NCBI GenBank assembly: GCA_016717345.1 | Contig: JADKFR010000007.1 | Location: forward strand, 1 to 64,000 | DNA length: 64,000 nucleotides | Direction of reading: 5' to 3' | Origin: Propionibacteriaceae bacterium | GTDB lineage: Bacteria > Actinomycetota > Actinomycetes > Propionibacteriales > Propionibacteriaceae | Shown here: positions 35,945 to 48,686 of the stretch, piece by piece | Numbering within the stretch: position 1 is the first letter of the stretch | How the letters are laid out: each line of letters starts with the position of its first letter | Made by a program: the position numbers and the translations under genes | The notes under the pieces: model-generated | The model's database searches: none | Told to the model about the DNA's origin: nothing | What the model saw: the letters and a program-made list of their open reading frames with translations, nothing else

Positions 35945-38900
35945 CGGTCCCGCCTGTTCCAGCCGAACTTGGCTGAGCCGTAGTGCCGGAACCCGGCAAC
36001 CGCGAGGCCCGACGATCCCCGCATTACCCACGACCCCGCGATTATGGAGCGCGCCCCTGGCACCCGGCGGACGACCCGATAGCTTGCAGCGAGCTTGCGG
36101 ATCCCTCGGGCGGGGCCCCGACGGAATGCTGATAGCGGTCGGAGCAGACGCTGGCCAAGCATTGCTGGTCGCCCCGACAGCCTCATGCCAGCGGCCGCAA
36201 GCCTGCAGGCTCCTGCCGCGAGCAGGCGGCCCGCCGATCCGAACGCAAGGGACACGACGGCGTTGACGCCCTCTTCTCTAGCCCGTCGGGGATTCCCCGC
36301 AATCACGTAAGCGCCCGCAGCGAGGGCACCTAGCCCGCGGCAGCGAAGTTGCCACCACCGGGAACGAACCTGGCGACGAACGCCGCTGCGCTGAGGATGT
36401 TGCCAGCGATGTTCCAGGCAAAACGCCCATCGAGATCGAACCGATTGACCGGATCTGCGGGGTATGTGTAGCGGTTGTCGTTTCCACCAGGGACCGGGTC
36501 GATGCTTAGGAAGCGTCCGGTTTGTGGGTTGTATAGGCGGGCACCCATCAGGGTAAGGCCGCCAACTGTGTTCGTGTCGCGTTGGTGGGTGCCGAGCCAG
36601 CTGTACCGATCGATGCTCGGAGCGTCGGTCTTGGGTTGGCCGTATTCGTCGGTTTCGGTGTAGTTGTCGATGCCCGCTTGGCCGAGGGTGGCGGCGGCGA
36701 CGATGTCGCCGTGGAGGTTCGCCAACTGGAGGACGGCTGTGCCGGTGTCGTCGATGTCGATGGCGAGGCCGCCGGTGAGGTCCGACAGGTACCGGTTCCA
36801 GGTCGTGGTCCAGGCGGTGGGAGCGTCTGGCCGGGTCTTGGTTTGAGTCCAGGCGGGGCTGTCGCCGTCGCTGCCGTAGTGGTTGAGGGTTTCGGTGAGT
36901 TGGACGGTGTCGGTGTAGCTCTTGGTGTTGGAGATGCGGTCGGAGCCGTCGAGTGTGAACGTTTGCCTGCTGACCTGTGCTACGCCTGTGTCGGGGTTCG
37001 CGACGGTTTGCTGCAAGGACGCGACCATGTCGTTGGCGGCGTAGGTGACGGCGAGGTCACCGGCCAGCCCGTCTGTAGCGTTGTTGGTGTGCGCTTTGGG
37101 GACCGTGGTGGTGCGGCCGAGCTGGTCGTAGGTGTAGCCGGTGGTGGTGATCCTGTCGGCGGTGTCGTAGCTGTAGCCGGCCGTGGTGGTGGGGGTGCTG
37201 GTCAGGCAGGCGCCGTCGGCGTCGGGGGCGTAGGTGGCCAGCGCGGTGCGGTTGCTGTCGCCGGTGAAGCTGTACACCCGGGTGGTGCAGCCCTCGGTGC
37301 CGGTGTCCTGGACCTTGGTGAGGCGGGCCCGGTCGTCGTAGGTGTAGTGCTGCGACCCGGCCGGTCCAGTCGTCGTGACGACCCGACCCAGATGGTCGTA
37401 GGTCTGGGTGAACCCGACGATTGGGGTCGGGGTGCCGTTGATGCTTTGGGTGTAGCCCATCGTGGTGGCCTGGCCGCCAAGGTTCCGGGTCCAGGTCTGG
37501 GTGTAGCCGCCGGGAAGCGTCTCTTGCATGAGGCCACCGGCGGGGTCGTAGGCCCCGGCCACCACGTCAGTGTTGTCGGCGGCATAACCAAGGTCGATCT
37601 TCGTGGTCAGCCCGCGGTGCTCGATGTTGCCGAGGGTGTCGGAGCCGTCATAGCTGTAGGTGTAGGTGCCTTTCCCGTCGTTGAAGGTGGCCACACTTCC
37701 GGCGGTGTTGTAGCTGGTGGTAGCGGTGTTGCCCGTGCCGTCAGTGCTGCTAAGGGTACGGCCCCAGGTGTCGTAGGTGAAGGTCTCGGTGATCCCGCCG
37801 CGGGTGGTGGAGGTGATCGCGCTGGTGGTGGTGTTGTAGCTGGTGGTGCCGCTGATTGTGGTTGCGCCGGTGAGTGCGACGCTGCTGGCGGTTTCCCTAC
37901 CCAGGTAGTCGAGTGTGGTCACCGTTGCTCGCGTCGAGGTGGAGGCGGTCTCCTCCAGCCGGGTGACGGCGCCCAGGATGCTGTAGCCGTTGGTGGTCTT
38001 GGCGGGGATCGGGTAGCCGCTGGCCGGGTCTCCTGCTGTCTTCACGACGCACGTGTTGCCATCCCATTCGGGCTTGGAGCGGCAGGCGCTGACCGACGCT
38101 GAGGTGTCGGCGGTGTAGTAGATGGTCTTGGTGGAGTAGGTGTCGTTGGCGGAGCCGTCGGTGATGGCGGTGCCGCCCGGGGTGCGGGACTCGACCAGCC
38201 GGCCGGCGGTGTCGTAGCGGGTGATGGTGGTGGCCCAGCCGTTGCCGTCCTGGGTGAGGGTCCGGGTCGGGACCTTCAGTGTCCAGCCGGAGGGGTCGCC
38301 GGTCTTGACCGGGTCGTAGCGGTAGCGGACCTTGGTGGTGTCCCAGGTGTTGCCGTCGGCTTTGGGCAGGATCCGGTCGGTGACGGAGGCGGTCTGTTCG
38401 ACAGCGAGTTGGTAGCCGCCGGCGGGGACACCTGTGGTGGGTCGGCCGGGCATGAGGCTGGTGTCGGCTTCGTCGTCATAGACGGTACTGGCGACGGTAC
38501 GGGCGGTGACGGTGGTGCCGTTGTCGAGGACGACCTGCCGCATGGGAGTGTAGGTCACTTCGATCCTGGTGCCGGCGGTGTTGTAGACGGTGAGGCTGGC
38601 GTACTTGTCGGCGGCCGTGGCGGGTTCGGGTTCGGTGAGGGCTTGGGCGCGGCCTGCCGCGGACAGGTTCCAGGTGGTGTTGCCTTGGGCGTCGTAGCGG
38701 GTGGAGTCGATCAGCCACTGGCCGGCGCCGTACACGGCCCTGTTGGTGGTTCGTCCGGCCTGGTTGAAGTAGGAGATTGACGCGTAGGGCCAGTCGTCGC
38801 TGCTCGGGGTCGTGGCGGGGACACGGTCGGGTTCGAACACCGCGGTGGCGCCGGTGGGCGCGTCGGCGACGAGTTGTCCCCAGCCGGCGATGGTGTCGGC

Positions 38901-41900
38901 GGTCAGGTCGGGCAACCCGTCGCCGGACAGCGGGGTGTCGTAGGCGATGGTCCAGGTGGCGTCGCCGGTGCCGATGGCCGGGTCGAGGGCCCGTTTGACG
39001 TGCGCGAGGCGGCCGACGCTGTCGTAGTCGAAGCGCCACGGCACGAGGCCGGGTTCGGTCTGTTTCGTCACGACGGTCTTGGAGTTGATCGTGGTGTATT
39101 CGTAGAGGGTTTTGCGGCCGGTGCCGGTGTCGCCGGTGGCGTTGGGCTGCCAGGTTTCGGTGAGCCGGCCTTGCGTGTCGTAGCCGTAGCCAGCAACATC
39201 GATGGTGGCCATCGCCGCTGAGGCGGAGGGCTTGCCGTCGCTGCCGGGTTTGGGGTCCCAAGCCACGTATTGGACCTTGGTGAGCCGGGCGCTGCCGCTA
39301 ATGGTGGTGTAGGTGAACTTGAGTGCCCGGCAGCCCTTGTTCTGGGTGGTGGCGGTGCAGGTGACGCCGGTGGGGGCGGGGGCGAGGATCGAGGTGATCA
39401 GGCCGTTGGTGTCGCGGATGAACTGGACGGTGGAGTTGTCCTCGGGTTCGACGGTCTTGTGGGTCGACCAGACCCCGCCCGTGGTGCGCTGGAACTGGGT
39501 GATGGTGCCGTCGATCTCGGTGAGGGTGAGGGTGTGGCTGATTCCGGTGCCGCTGCCGGTGGCCAGGGTGAGGGTGTCGAGGTTGAGCGCGGTCTCACCC
39601 ACACCCAGGTAGGTACCAATCTTCTGCGGGCCCTTGGTGCCGGTGGAGTGGCGTAGATGTCGGACTCGCCCTCAGGTGAGGTGAGGATGATGGTGCCGTC
39701 CAGGGCGGTGTTGTCGGTCACCACGTACCCGGCGGCCCCGGCGCCCTCGCCGGCGAAGTCGGCTGTCCAGCCAGGACCGAACACCCCGGCAGGGCCGGCC
39801 AGGTCGCCGGTCAGGGTGCCGTGGGTGCGGCCCACGGTCAGGTTGCCCCCAATTCCAGGGACAGACACGTCTGTTTCCGACAGCTGGTACTCCCCGGTGA
39901 ACAGCGCCAATGTGCCTGCCCCGACGTCCTGGGTGGGGTAAGAGCCGCCGAAGGCGTGCGGGATCAGCATCACGCGCTGCATTGGCGACGGCATCTCCAC
40001 CGCACCGGGATAGAGGAACACCACACGCAGTTGCACCGTCGAGGGCACGCTGATCCCGGGCTCCTTCGACGGGGTCCAGGTCAGCAGCGGAACCTGGGAG
40101 AACGGTGTCGAGGACGCCAGGCTGCCATCCCAGCGAGCGCCGGTCGCCTTGAACTGCAACGAGGTGACGCCCACCGGGTTCGCGGCAGTCCAGCCGCTTG
40201 TGGTGTCGCCTTCAGTGTCGGGGGCGTAGCGCCACTCGACCCGTGCAGAGGTAGCGCCTGCGCCGGCAAGGGCTTGGACGGGGAAGGTGGAGGTGGAGCG
40301 GTCGTCGCGCATGGGCTGGGTGATCGCCGCCGTGCCGATCCCGAACGTCAGCGTCTTCCAAGCGCTCGCGATCCCGGACCGGTTCCGGGCCCGCGCCTCG
40401 ATCTTCACCACCCCGGAGGTCGGGACCGGAATCGGGGCGGTGGTGCCGGCCCCGCTGGTGGCGATCACGGCGGGCTGGTCCTCCACCGTGCCGGCCTGGG
40501 TGCGACGCCACTCGAAATCAGCAACCCCGGTAGAGGTGAATGTGCAAGTCGTTGTGTCCGTGATGCGTTCGGTCAACCAGGTGTCGCTGCCATAGCCGTC
40601 GCATGTTATGTATGGGGTGGAAGGAGCGGTGGTGTCCACACCAAGCGTCCGCCAGTCCGACCAGTCGCCGACCAGGCCGTGCTCGTCGGTCGCACGGGCA
40701 CGCACAACGTAACTTTGGCCGTCGGTGAGGGTGGCGGCGGGTTTGCAGCCAGCCGTCGCACCGGCAGCCACCTGGCCGGTGGTGCAGGAGGCGACCACGT
40801 CGGTGGCGTCGGCGGCGGTGCGGACCTCGAAGGCGTAGGTCATCTTCGACGCCTCGGCATCGGTCGCGGACGTGGACAGGGTCGGGGTGGCCGTCGTGGT
40901 CCACAGCTTGCCGTCGAACGTGCGGGACGCATCCACCGACACCAACGCGGCCTGCTTCGGTGCGCTGTTGTACGTCAGGGTCAGGTACGGCACCCGTGCA
41001 GCGGTGTTGCACGAGGTGTGGGTCGGGTCGTAGTTGATCGAGCAGAACCGGCGCTCGTAGGTGACGTCGCTGTTGTTGGCTGCGGGCACGTTCATCTGGA
41101 TGCCGTAGTTGCCGAACCCGCCATTGCCCGGCCCGTCGGCCCAGGCCTGCACCATCTTGGTCAGGTCACCTGCGATGAACGCGTTCGCCGCGCACCCATC
41201 CCCGCCCACGTTCTGGGTCAGCGAACTGGAGGTGCCGGTGTCGGTCTGACCGTACGGCTTGTTCGAGTACACCACGGTGGCTTCGTCCCACGGACCCACC
41301 AGGGGGTGGATGTTCATCTTCCGCGACGCGCAGCTGCCCGCCGCGTACTGGAACAGGTGGATGTCGGCCTTTAGGATCTTGCGGCCGGTGATCTCCCCAC
41401 TGGGCCACTGCATGAACCCGTAGGCAGGGTTGTCGTTCGAATGCGATGCGATCCGGCCCACCAGCACGCGGTAGGACAACGTGTCGATCGTCGTCGTGCC
41501 GTTACGCACCCACGTGTCTTGCGACGAGACCTGCGGGGTCACGTCCGGATCGATCGTGATCGGATACACCACCTGCGGGTCGGTCACCAGCTCCTGCGGC
41601 GTGGTCAGGGTCAGGTCCTGATCGGTCCGCTCCCCCCTCGACGCGGTCTCCGCCAAGGTAGCCTCGACCGGCACCACCTCGACCGGGTCACCGAACTGGT
41701 CCAGCCGCCCATCCCACGCCGTCATCGTCGACGTCTGCCCCGCACGGTCGTTGCCGTCGGTGAAGAACAACTGGCCATCATCGGTTTGATTGAGGTCGAC
41801 CCCGTCGGTGCGGACCTGCACCGTGAACTCCGGCACCACCGCATCCGGGGTGTTGATCCGGATCCGGGTCGACACCCCCAAGCCGGTCGCCGTCACCACC

Positions 41901-42490
41901 AAATCCACACCATCGGCAACCGCGTAGGTCGCGGTCGCACCCTCCACGCTCGGCGCCGGCAAAGCATCGGGCCAAGACCAGATCATCGACCCGCCACCAG
42001 GCAGGTCCATCCGGGCGAACTCGGACGTACCGCCACCATCGATCAGCACCGTCGACGGCGACGCCTTGGGTGCGTAACCCCCGTCGCGAGCCACCAGGGT
42101 GTAGTCGACATCCACCCACTTACCGTCGGCGTTCGTCACCCACACCGGCGCCGCGTGCGCTTCCTGCACCGAGGTGCCGTCCGGGTTGATCAACACCCGA
42201 ACCGTCTCGCTGCGCTGAGACAAGTCCTCCACCGCCACCCCGAGAACCCGGGCGGTCACCCCCGCCGACACCAGATCCGGACGATCCGGAACCCCGTCGG
42301 CATCCGAATCGGCAGCCCTCACTGCCGCATCCTGCGCTTCAGCAGGTGTCGGCGACGGATCCGGGGTCTCCGCCCTCGCCACCGGGATGTCGGTCGTGAT
42401 GCACAACATGACCGCCAGAAGACCGGTCAGGAACCAGACCAGCCACCGAGGAAGCACAACACCAGAACCAGTGATCGGCAGACGCAACAT
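35935..42490 (-). CDS. Rhs/YD-repeat polymorphic toxin, frame broken twice
   Basis: A secreted protein of about 2,180 residues. From the ATG at 42490 (AAGGAC upstream): signal peptide ending around ARA, a region of about 300 residues, a DNRLRE domain (QDTWVRNGTTTIDT, near 41.5 kb), Ig-like segments, and a long array of YD repeats (39.6-36.6 kb) ending in the Rhs core RLYNPQTGRFLSIDPV and YTYPADPVNRFDLDG. A missing base at about 39643-39648 splits the frame between ESDIYAT and GETALNLD. A second missing base near 36334, just before the TAG at 36330, cuts off a basic C-terminal domain (RREEGVNAVV-like to GWNRRDRWR) that otherwise continues to 35935. The toxin activity is not recognised. Confidence 0.82.
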
Positions 42491-42730
42491 CGAGACGTCC
42501 TTCAAGCAAAGAAGGCAGCCGTCTCATCAGCTTTGATCGGTGGCGGTCGCCCCGGGGGGTGAGCAATAGTGCCTATTCATAGCAGCCACGCAGGACGGGC
42601 CGCAGGCGATCGCCCGGAAAAGGTCAGGCCAAGTTTCGGGTCTTGGCCGATTCGCCTCCGTCATGCCAAGTGAGGTCCCCTACAGCCGATTTGCACCGGG
42701 TGTGATCGTCGCGAGGATTGGGTTCCTGGG

Positions 42731-44021
42731 TCAGGGAGGCCGTCGGGACGTGTACCGGGGACGACGGCGACGAGGCCGGCGGCGTTCAGGCGGTGAGGGT
42801 GGCGAGGGGATGAGGTGGGTCTGGTTGCGGGTGGTGGTGGCGGTGGTCCCGCCGGTGAGGACGGCGAGGAATCGCGGTGTCCCGAGCCGAGTGAGGTCGA
42901 GACGATCGTCGCGGAGCTTGTGCAGGGCAATCTCGGCGTCGACGGTGCGATGGTCGCCCAGGCTGGTCTGCAGCGCGGCCCAGCTGCCATCGCGGAATTC
43001 GATGATGGCGTCAATCGTGAGGCCGGTCTCGTCGCTGTAGTGATAGAGCCGCGCACCGCTGCCCTCCAGATACACCCGCAGGTCGTGAATGGCCATGGCG
43101 TTGAAGATGTGGGCGAACTGGTCGGGGTTGTCGGCCAGCCGCTCGGCTCCGACCTGGGGAGCCGCACAGGCAAGGGCAGGTTCGGCGAGGTGGGCGCGGG
43201 GACGGTGGCGCAGTCGCGTTCGCGTGCGCAGGGGCGGTTGCCAGGCGGGTTGCGGTTCCCAGGCGTGAACGCGGGTGAGCGCGTCCAGGTACACCCGGAC
43301 GGTGTCCAGCGCCAGCCCAGCGCCATCAGCGAGGCCGGCGACGCTGACATTACTCGCGGTGTGGCGAGCCAGGCAGGCGAGAAGTTGCAGCAGGCGGGCG
43401 GGCTGGTGTCGAGTCGGCGCAGCCGCCGGAACGTCGGCGTGCGCGAGGCTCTGCAGGTAGCCCGCGTTGTACGCCATCGCCTGTTCGATCGGCGCGTCGA
43501 TCACCTCTGGCCAGCCTCCGCGGACGGCGTGGGCAGCCAGGTCTCGATAGGTGAGGCGGCTGCGGGCACCCGTGACCCGGTCGCCGTGGGCGAGTCCGGC
43601 CAGCGATACCTGTCCGGTGATGCCGGGGCGTTCGGTAAGCGTCATGGTGCGCATCCGGAGCAGGGGGAGCTGGTCGGCCTCAGTGGTGCGGTGTCGATAG
43701 TCGATCGGGCTGGCTGAGCTGGCCAGCAGGTAGCGGCCCGGCAGTGGTCGATCCCAGCCGGTTGCAGATCTCTGGCCACAGGCTTGGTGCGAGCCGCCAC
43801 TCATCGAGCAGTCGGGGCGCGACGCCGGCCAGGACCCGCTCGGGGTCGAGCTGGGCCAGCTCGATCATCGTCGGGGTGCTGTTGAGGTGGACCGCGCTGC
43901 CTACGTGCTGCAGGCCTGTGGTGGTCTTCCCGCACCCACGCGGGCCCTCGAGCCGCACCGCAGACTGGCTGCGCAGCAGCAGCGACAAGCGACTGTCCAC
44001 CGCGCGAGGCAGGTATTCCAC
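42731..44021 (-). pseudogene. AAA ATPase with DUF4143, frame broken
   Basis: A member of the AAA_14/DUF4143 ATPases often found with mobile DNA. The N-terminal part (from the GTG at 44021) has Walker A LEGPRGCGKTTTG and Walker B-like RLLDEWRLAP. The frame changes near 43750-43760: removing one base joins PEICNR to WDRPLPGRYLLASSAS. The C-terminal DUF4143 domain follows (SWAALQTSLGDHRTVDAEIALHKL), ending with an Arg/Pro-rich tail. No ribosome site is seen before the GTG; TACTGT a few bases upstream suggests a leaderless mRNA. Function unknown. Confidence 0.78.
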
Positions 44022-44088
44022 AAACCAACAGTACTTCGGTTTGCGGACATTAAGCACCTCGCACTGCGAAGGATTGGAACGGTTCTTT

Positions 44089-44129
44089 GCGGTCGCTACG
44101 TTCTACGGTTTGCGGCGAATCGCGACCGC
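44089..44129. repeat. inverted repeat upstream of the relaxase
   Basis: GCGGTCGC at 44089-44096 and GCGACCGC at 44122-44129 are perfect 8-bp arms around 25 bases. GGGGACGTT occurs twice shortly after. The location between the ATPase and the MobF gene is where an oriT is often found, but nothing confirms it. Confidence 0.35.
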
Positions 44130-44331
44130 GTCAAGGGCCTCGCCGAACTTTCAGGGGGACGTTGGGGGACGTTGCTTTGACTAGGTGTTTCAACGCGTCT
44201 TCAGTCGGGGGCACGGGCGGGGGAACGTGCTCTGGGTACAGAAGCGGGTACGTCGGCGTGCTGTCCTGACCTGATCCCCGAACCGGAGGTCGAACGCCCC
44301 GCGGAGGCAGGGGTCAGAAAGGGGCCCGGTC

Positions 44332-47300
44332 GTGGCCATTGGGTTGAAGAAGCTATTGGCGGGGTCAGGTTATGAGTACCTGACCCGGCAGGTCGCTCCC
44401 GGCGACGTGACCAGCCTGGCCGACTACTACACCGGGAAAGGCGAGAGCCCCGGGCGCTGGTGGGGCGCCGGCCTGGCCGGCATGAGCCTCGCCGTGGGGC
44501 AGCCGGTGACCGAAGAGCAGATGAAGCGCCTGTTCGGCGCCGGCCTCAATCCGGTGACCGGAGAGAAGCTGGGACGGGCCTACTCGGTCTTCGCCGACCA
44601 CCCCACCCCCTTCGAGACCGAACTCGACGCTCGTAGGCAGGTGTGGCGGGAGGCCCACGGCGGACGGCCGATACCCAAGCAGGTCCGTCACCGACTTCCC
44701 ACTGAACTGGCCGTCGAGTGGCACACCCGCGACCATGGCCGGCCGCCGACCGGGCGGCGCGAGCTGCACGGCTACATCGCCAAGGCGACCTCACACCCCA
44801 GGGTCGCGGTTGCCGGGTTCGACGTCACCCTTTCGCCACCGAAATCCGTTTCGGCGCTGTGGGCGCTGGCTGGGCCCACATTGGCCGCCGCGATCCGACA
44901 GGCGCACACCGCCGCGGTCGACGACGCCCTGATCCAGGCTCAGACCCGGGTCGCCTTCACCCGATCAGGCCACGCCGGTGCCCGGCACGTTCAGGTCCGC
45001 GGGATCGCCGCGGCCCGGTTCGATCACCGCGACTCCCGGGCCGGTGACCCAGACCTGCACACCCATGTCGCGATCTCCACCAAGGTCCAGACGCTCACAG
45101 GTGAGTGGCGTGCGCTCGATGCCCAGCCGCTGTATGCGTCGAAGGTGTATCTGTCCGAGGTGTACACCACCAGTCTCACCGCCCGCCTCCGCGCCCTCGG
45201 CCTCACGATGGCACCGGTCGGCCGGGACGGCAGGCGGCCCGTCTATGAAATCGCCGGCCTCGAGCCCGCGCTGCTCAACCGTTGGTCATCTCGCCGGCAC
45301 CGTATCGAGGTGCGGACCGGCGAGTTGATCGCCGCGTTCGAGGCCGACCACGAACGGCCCCCGACCCAGGCCGAACGGCTCGAGTTGGCCCAGCAGGCCA
45401 CGCTCGACACCCGTCCAGGCAAGCACCAACCGCGCTCCGAAGCAGAGCAGCGCCGCCAAGCCTGGCGTGCTGAAGCCGTTCACCTCCTGGGCGAACGTGG
45501 GCTCGGTCGCATGCGCGAGGCCATCGGCAACCAGCCACCCACGCGCGTCCAGGTCGTGAACGAGGCGTGGATCGCGCGCACCGCCCACCTCGTCGTCAAC
45601 ACCGTCGAGGCGGAACGGTCCTCCTGGACACCGTGGAACGTCCGCGCCGAAGCGCTCCGGCAAGTCCGCGCGGCCGCGCTCCCCCTCGAGCAGATCTCCT
45701 CGGCCGTGGACGCGATCACCGACCGGGCACTGGCCTCCTCGTCGATACCGATCCGCACCACCCGCGCCCAGCCCGTCGAGCCCGAGCCGCTACGCCGCCC
45801 CGACGGCACGCCCGTCTACCAGAAGCCGGCGGCGACCCGCTACACCAGCCGCCGCATCCTGTACGCCGAACGACGCCTCGTCGACACCGCCGCCCGCACC
45901 GGCGGCCGCACCGCCGACCACAACTCGGTCACCCTCGCCCTCCTCCAGGCGATGGCCAACCGGGAACCGTTGAACCCCGCCCAGCAGGCCCTCGTCCGCG
46001 ACATGGCCACGTCTGGGCGCCGGCTGCAGTTGGCGATCGCGCCCGCTGGGACAGGAAAGACCACAGCCATGCGAGCCCTCGCCACCGCCTGGACCGCGAG
46101 CGGCGGCACCGTCGTCGGCCTCGCCCCCTCCGCCAGTGCGGCCGAGCAGCTCCGCACCCAACTCGGGCCCGAGGCCGTCGCCGACAACCTCGCGAAGCTC
46201 GCCTGGGCCATCACCCACAACGAGCCGCTCGCCGGACGCATCGGAACGGACACGCTGGTGATCATCGACGAAGCCGGCATGGCCGACACCCTCACCCTCG
46301 ACCACCTCGTCACCTGGTGCCTCGACCAGGGCGCCAGCGTCCGGCTGATCGGCGACGACCAGCAACTCGGTGCGATCGGCGCCGGTGGGGTTCTGCGCGA
46401 CATCGCCACCCAGCACGGCGCTCTACGTCTCGACGAGGTCGTCCGGTTCAGCGACCCTGCCGAAGCCGACGCATCCCTCGCGCTCCGCGCGGGCGATAGC
46501 GGCGCGATCGGCTTCTACCTCGACCACCACCGGGTCCACGTCGTCGACCCCGACACCGCCACCACCCAAGTCCTCGCCGCCTGGCAGGCCGACCGTCGCC
46601 GCCGGCCTGGACGCGCTCATGCTCGCCCCCACCCGCGAACAGGTCGCCCAACTCAACGCCGCCGCCCGCACCGCCCGGCTGGACGGCCATCGCGCCCAAC
46701 CTCACGTCGACCTCCCCGACGGGAACCAGGCGAGCGCCGGCGACACCGTCCTCACCCGGCGCAACAACCGCGATCTCACCAACGGCGACACCGCCTGGGT
46801 CCGCAACGGCGACCGGTGGCAGGTCACCGCCGTCCACCGCGACGGGTCCATCGACGTGCAACACCTGCGCAACCACAACCGGCTCACCCTGCCCGCCGAC
46901 TACGTCGCCGAGTTCGTCGAACTCGGCTACGCCACCACCATCCACGCCGCCCAAGGCATCACCGCCGACACCTGCCACGGACTCCTCACCGGCCAGGAGA
47001 GCCGGCAGCAGGCCTACACCATGCTGACCCGCGGCCGCCACGCCAACCACGCCTGGCTGCAGGTCGACAATCCCGACGCCCACGTCTCTCCAGTCGACCC
47101 CGGACTGCGCCAGCCCGCCACCGCCACCCAACTCCTCGAAGCGGTGATCGGCCACGACGACGCACCAGCCTCCGCGACCACCCACCTCCACCTGGCCGAC
47201 CGAGCCGACAAGCTCCTGGGTCCCGCTGCGACCTGCTACCTGGATGCCATCACCTACGCCGCCGAGCACCACCTCCCGCAGGACGTCAAGGACCTGATCG

Positions 47301-48159
47301 ACGTCGCCGGAGCCCTCCACGGGCTCGCCCAGGCCGATGCCTGGCCGACCCTCCGCAGTCACCTCATGCTGATCGCAGCCAACGGCCACAACCCTGCGCG
47401 CGTTCTGGCTGAGGCCGCCGCGCTCGGCGGGCTCGACGACGCCCGCGACCGGGCGGCCGTCATCGACTAGCGGCTCGACCTCACCCAGGCCAACAGCCGC
47501 ACCCGCGGACCCCTCCCGTGGCTGCCCGGCATCCCCACCCAGCTCCTCGACGACCCCAGCTGGAAGGACTACCTGTCCGCGCGATACACCCTGGTCCGCG
47601 AACTCGGCGAAGAGGTTCGAGAGCTCGCCGCCGAAAACCCGACGCCGCCGCGATGGGCCGAGAACCTCCTCGGGCTCGACCCGTCCCTGGTCGCCGACAT
47701 CCAGCAGTGGCGCGCCGCCCATCAGATCCCCGACACCGACCTGCGGCCCACCGGAGCCCCCGGCCCTCCGCGGCCGAACGGCACGCCCAACGCCACCTCG
47801 ACCACGCCCTCGAGACCAGCCAGGCCGGCATCCGCGAATGGCCGCCCAGGATCACCACAGCCGCTCCGGCCACCGCGACGGACCCCTCCCTGCCCCACCT
47901 CGCCGCACGTCTGGCTGCCACCGCCCGCCGGCAGCCTGACCTCGACCTGCTCCTCACCGAGGCTGCCAACTTGGGGCCACTCCCCGATGACCACCCGGCC
48001 GACGCCCTGCAGTACCGCATCACCACGCTCGTCAAGCAGGCGGACGACATGGCCCACCGGGAACCCCTCAGCATTGGCCGAGCCTCCCGATCGATCCGCC
48101 AGGAGCACCCGCACATGCCTGGACCCGACCACGGCCGCAGCCGCGGCATCGGCATTTGA
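44332..48159 (+). pseudogene. traA: MobF-family conjugative relaxase/helicase, decayed
   Basis: A TrwC/TraA-type relaxase that would nick and unwind DNA in conjugation. The N-terminus has Tyr14/Tyr16 (GYEYLTR), the actinobacterial YYTGKGESPGRW box and the metal-binding HTH (residues 243-245 in GDPDLHTHVAIS). The helicase part has Walker A (APAGTGKTTAM, about 571), Walker B (VIIDEAGM), and the C-terminal motifs YATTIHAAQGITAD and YTMLTRGRH. Three lesions break it: an extra base near 46593 (ADR to AAGLDAL), a TAG at 47468-47470 where Trp is expected (VID-stop-RLDLT), and a missing base near 47757. No type IV secretion genes or coupling protein are nearby. Confidence 0.85.
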
Positions 48160-48182
48160 ACCCCCCACCGAAAGAAATCGGA

Positions 48183-48419
48183 ATGGCCAGCCACATGCCC
48201 GAATGGAGCCAGCCCGACTCGGAATGGCTCTCACTTCAACAAGCCGCTGTTCTCCTCGGGATCAGCGTCGACACCGTCCGGCGCCGGATCGCCGCCGGAG
48301 TACTCCCCGCGTCCCGCTGTGGCGCGCGGCTCATTCGCGTCCGGACCGCCGACCTGGACAGCGTCTTCCGTCCAATCGTGGTGGGACAGCCCACCGTCCG
48401 CCGACGTCGACCATGGTGA
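48183..48419 (+). CDS. helix-turn-helix protein, excisionase-like
   Basis: A 78-residue MerR/Xis-type winged helix protein: LSLQQAAVLLGISVDTVRRRIAAG and ASRCGARLIRVRTADLDSVF. Such proteins act as excisionases or small repressors of mobile elements. It follows the relaxase remnant by 24 bases. The ATG at 48183 is the better start, though AAAGAAAT upstream is a weak ribosome site. Confidence 0.72.
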   Translation: MASHMPEWSQPDSEWLSLQQAAVLLGISVDTVRRRIAAGVLPASRCGARLIRVRTADLDSVFRPIVVGQPTVRRRRPW

Positions 48420-48476
48420 GCCAAGGCAAAGAAGCCGAGCGTTGCGGAAGCATGAGTCGCAAGTTATCTTGGAAGG

Positions 48477-48686
48477 GTGCTGGACGAGCCGATCATCGCG
48501 CCGTCGGCGTTCAAACACGGCTTGAGCCGTGAGGACATCCTGCACGCGTACTCCGAACCCGCTGCGGATCTGGGATCTCGGGGACCGGTTCACCGATGAT
48601 GATCGGCCCCAACCAGGCCGCTCTCATCCTCGACGTTGGATAGGTGGCAGGCGACCATGCCGGCCCGAGACAAGTACCTCAGGTGA
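48477..48686 (+). pseudogene. toxin gene remnant upstream of antitoxin copy 1
   Basis: Translation in shifting frames gives LDEPIIAPSAFKHGLSRED, then NPLRIWDLGDRFT, MIGPNQAALILDVG and finally MPARDKYLR with a TGA that overlaps the antitoxin ATG. This matches a small type II toxin that normally ends so. At least three single-base changes break it. TTATCTT lies just before the GTG at 48477, a possible -10 of a leaderless transcript. Confidence 0.6.

Noticed and set aside
36582..38102. 506-codon Gly/Val-rich open frame opposite the Rhs gene
   Set aside because: Repeated YD-repeat DNA gives a repetitive antisense frame; nothing supports translation.
39821..41374. 517-codon frame opposite the Rhs N-terminal half
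   Set aside because: Antisense shadow; no domain recognised.
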